Positions 61,881 to 64,000 of a stretch of 64,000 nucleotides of DNA are shown in pieces (within the stretch, counting starts at the first letter, position 1; each line of letters opens with the position of its first letter). This stretch comes from Pedobacter foliorum. Its GTDB lineage: Bacteria; Bacteroidota; Bacteroidia; Sphingobacteriales; Sphingobacteriaceae. A program made the position numbers and the translations under genes. A model generated the notes under the pieces. That model was not told the DNA's origin. It did not search any database and saw nothing but the letters and a program-made list of their open reading frames with translations. Where the stretch lies: NCBI RefSeq assembly GCF_013266735.1, contig NZ_JABSNU010000001.1, positions 248,001 to 312,000 on the forward strand. The letters run 5' to 3'.

Positions 61881-61936
61881 CGAAAAGCGATCTGAGATAA
61901 CAACAATCAATAATATAATTACAAAAATCATTTCTA

Positions 61937-64000
61937 ATGAAAAGCATGAGCGTAAGCGTTTGGGAAGAAAAAGTTACCATACCAACTTATGGTACCGGCA
62001 AGCCGAATAAAAACCCTATGTTCTTTGAAAAGAGAATTTATCAGGGAAGTAGTGGCGCGGTTTATCCTAATCCGGTTGTAGAAAAAATACTTGATGAAAA
62101 GACTGATAAAGAATATGTAGGCCTATTTCTGGAAAACGACTATATCAAAATGATGATCCTTCCGGAACTTGGAGGACGGATTCAAATGGCCTACGATAAG
62201 ATAAAAGAAAGGCATTTCATTTATTACAATCAGGTAATCAAGCCCGCCTTGGTGGGTTTAACAGGCCCATGGATTTCTGGTGGGATTGAGTTCAACTGGC
62301 CTCAGCATCATAGACCCACTACTTTTAATGCCATTGATTATAAGATAGAAGAAAATAGCGATGGCAGTAAAACTGTCTGGGTTAACGAGGTCGAGCAGAT
62401 GTTCCATACCAAAGGAATGGCAGGTTTTACCCTTCATCCGGATAAGGCATACATAGAAATTAAAGCCAAGCTGTTAAACAGATCAGCATTACCTCAAACG
62501 TTTTTATGGTGGGCTAATCCGGCAGTAAAGGTGAATGATTATTACCAGTCTGTTTTTCCACCAGATGTAAATGCTGTTTTTGACCATGGAAAACGAGATG
62601 TCTCAACCTTTCCAGTTGCTAGGGGAACATATTATAAAGTAGATTATTCTCCTGGTACTGACATATCGATGTACAAAAACATTCCGGTACCAACTTCTTA
62701 CATGGCCATTAACTCTGATTACGATTTTGTAGGGGGGTATGAGCATGATAGTAAAGGAGGTTTATTGCACGTGGCAAATCATCATGTTTCGCCAGGCAAA
62801 AAGCAATGGACCTGGGGGCATAGCGATTTTGGGGTAGCCTGGGATCGGAACCTCACAGATGAAGACGGCCCTTACATTGAATTGATGACGGGTATGTTTA
62901 CTGATAATCAGCCCGATTTTACCTGGCTGATGCCTAACGAAGAAAAATCGTTTACGCAATATTTTATGCCTTACCGTGAATTAGGGGTGATTAAGAATGC
63001 AAGTAAGGATATTCTATTGTCAATTAGCAAGAAAGACAATATAGTTGAATTAAAAATTCAGGTAACGTCTGTACAGCGCGACTTGGCTATAAAGCTCAGC
63101 TACGGTAACAAAAGCTTTTTTGAAGCAGTAGCAACAATAACTCCTTTAGAAGTATATATAAGGGAAATAGAGGTTGACAACAGCTTTAACGAGAATGAAT
63201 TATTGCTCATTATCAATAATGCAAAGGGACATGAATTACTGCGATATGAGCCTTCAAAAAATAAGGTTAACGAGATTCCGGAACCTGCAAAACCTGCAAT
63301 GGCCCCTGATGAAATTACAAGTAACGAACAATTGTTTTTAACCGGACAGCATTTAGAACAATACAGACATGCGACTTATAGTCCCGTTCCATATTATGAA
63401 AAAGCACTTGAAAGAGAGCCAGGAGATATAAGAAATAACAACGCGCTTGGACTTTGGTATTTAAGAAGAGGTCAGTTTGAAAAAAGCGAACCTTATTTCC
63501 GTAAAGCCATAGAAACGAGCATTGAGCGAAATCCAAATCCTTACGATTGCGAAGCATACTATAACCTGGGGCTTTGTCTTAAGTTTCAAGATAAACTGGA
63601 AGAAGCCTATAAAGTATTTTATAAATCCACCTGGAATAAAGCTTACAAAGACAGCGCTTATTTTTCAGTAGCACAGATTGATATGATTAAAGAAAACTAT
63701 GAACTTTCTTTAGATCACATTAACCAGTCTATAGATAATAATGCCAATAATAGTAAGGCCTATGTGATCAAATCTGCAGCACATAGAAAGCTAAATCAGG
63801 CAGATCTTTCCATCCGAACAACTGATCTTGCTCTTGAAAAAGACGCCTTTAACTTAGGTGCGCTATTTGAAAAAGTATGTGTTTACAGGTTGTTAAATGA
63901 TGGCCAGAATGAAGAAAGCTATTTGAAAGAACTGCTTACCTTAGCCAGAGCTAATGAACAAAACTTCATTGAATATTCAATAGATTATGCGGAAGCCGGG
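61937..64000 (+). CDS. DUF5107/TPR protein, 5' part (continues off window)
   Basis: 688 codons open to the window edge, with no stop. The N-terminal beta-rich region (about 1-400) has DUF5107 features: MMILPELGGRIQMAYDKI, PWISGGIEFNWPQHHRPTTF, FLWWANPAVKV, and WTWGHSDFGVAWDRNL. From about residue 475 tetratricopeptide units start (HATYSPVPYYEKALEREPGD, ALGLWYLRRGQFEKSEPYF, AYYNLGLCLKFQDKLEEAYK). The DUF5107 domain resembles a mutarotase-type sugar-binding fold, and the protein occurs in sugar-utilisation loci. No signal peptide is seen. It may recognise oligosaccharides or regulate the pathway; its enzyme activity, if any, is unknown. Confidence 0.82.
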   Translation, partial: MKSMSVSVWEEKVTIPTYGTGKPNKNPMFFEKRIYQGSSGAVYPNPVVEKILDEKTDKEYVGLFLENDYIKMMILPELGGRIQMAYDKIKERHFIYYNQVIKPALVGLTGPWISGGIEFNWPQHHRPTTFNAIDYKIEENSDGSKTVWVNEVEQMFHTKGMAGFTLHPDKAYIEIKAKLLNRSALPQTFLWWANPAVKVNDYYQSVFPPDVNAVFDHGKRDVSTFPVARGTYYKVDYSPGTDISMYKNIPVPTSYMAINSDYDFVGGYEHDSKGGLLHVANHHVSPGKKQWTWGHSDFGVAWDRNLTDEDGPYIELMTGMFTDNQPDFTWLMPNEEKSFTQYFMPYRELGVIKNASKDILLSISKKDNIVELKIQVTSVQRDLAIKLSYGNKSFFEAVATITPLEVYIREIEVDNSFNENELLLIINNAKGHELLRYEPSKNKVNEIPEPAKPAMAPDEITSNEQLFLTGQHLEQYRHATYSPVPYYEKALEREPGDIRNNNALGLWYLRRGQFEKSEPYFRKAIETSIERNPNPYDCEAYYNLGLCLKFQDKLEEAYKVFYKSTWNKAYKDSAYFSVAQIDMIKENYELSLDHINQSIDNNANNSKAYVIKSAAHRKLNQADLSIRTTDLALEKDAFNLGALFEKVCVYRLLNDGQNEESYLKELLTLARANEQNFIEYSIDYAEAG

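Overview
The window comes from a Bacteroidota chromosome, most likely a Sphingobacteriaceae member such as Pedobacter or a close relative. The evidence is the low G+C, the many exported proteins whose signal peptides end in A-Q, the few Shine-Dalgarno sites, TAnnTTTG-type promoter boxes, LytTR and AraC regulators, FucP-type symporters, and families such as DUF3078, DUF6786, DUF1569, GH97 and GH172. Genes are tightly packed and convergent pairs are often only 3-6 bases apart. I see no rRNA, tRNA, CRISPR array, phage gene, integrase or intact insertion sequence.

Layout. 0-9 kb: the start of an exported protein, a hybrid histidine kinase, small exported proteins (cyclophilin, M23 peptidase), DUF1569 and DUF3500 proteins, and an MFS pump divergent from an Lrp/AsnC regulator. 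9-20 kb: a second hybrid kinase; a three-gene sugar-acid operon (lactonase, IlvD/Edd dehydratase, SDR dehydrogenase); an outer-membrane barrel receptor divergent from a LytS/LytTR pair; a Bcr-type pump. 21-33 kb: a metallopeptidase-like gene that seems cut by an amber codon, a HAD phosphatase, MFS pumps, a sulfation module (ChrA-like transporter, sulfotransferase, CysQ, convergent CysC), a DoxX-like protein and a YfhO membrane protein. 33-41 kb: a lipoprotein with a structured leader, and an AraC-controlled TolC/EmrA/EmrB efflux operon.

41.5-56.4 kb is the most interesting part. A LacI regulator with a candidate operator in its own promoter is followed by two matching sites in front of a long same-strand run: GH172, a DUF6786 lipoprotein, a FucP-type symporter, a TAT-exported GH116, a G3E (COG0523) GTPase, a miniature SlyD with a cysteine tail, a UxaA-type dehydratase, an FAH-family 2-keto-3-deoxy-pentonate dehydratase, a 2-oxoglutarate-semialdehyde dehydrogenase and a dGTPase. 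Together with the lactonase, dehydratase and SDR at 11.7-15.2 kb, these could form a non-phosphorylative pentose-to-2-oxoglutarate route. D-arabinose is an attractive substrate because GH172, FucP and the FAH enzyme would each fit it. The GTPase and mini-SlyD look like a metal-delivery pair serving a metal-dependent dehydratase.

56.4-64 kb holds an AraC regulator divergent from galactose mutarotase, GH97, a sugar-porter MFS and a DUF5107/TPR protein that runs off the window end. Two copies of a palindromic interspersed repeat (2.6 and 42.6 kb) share a hairpin with compensatory base changes.
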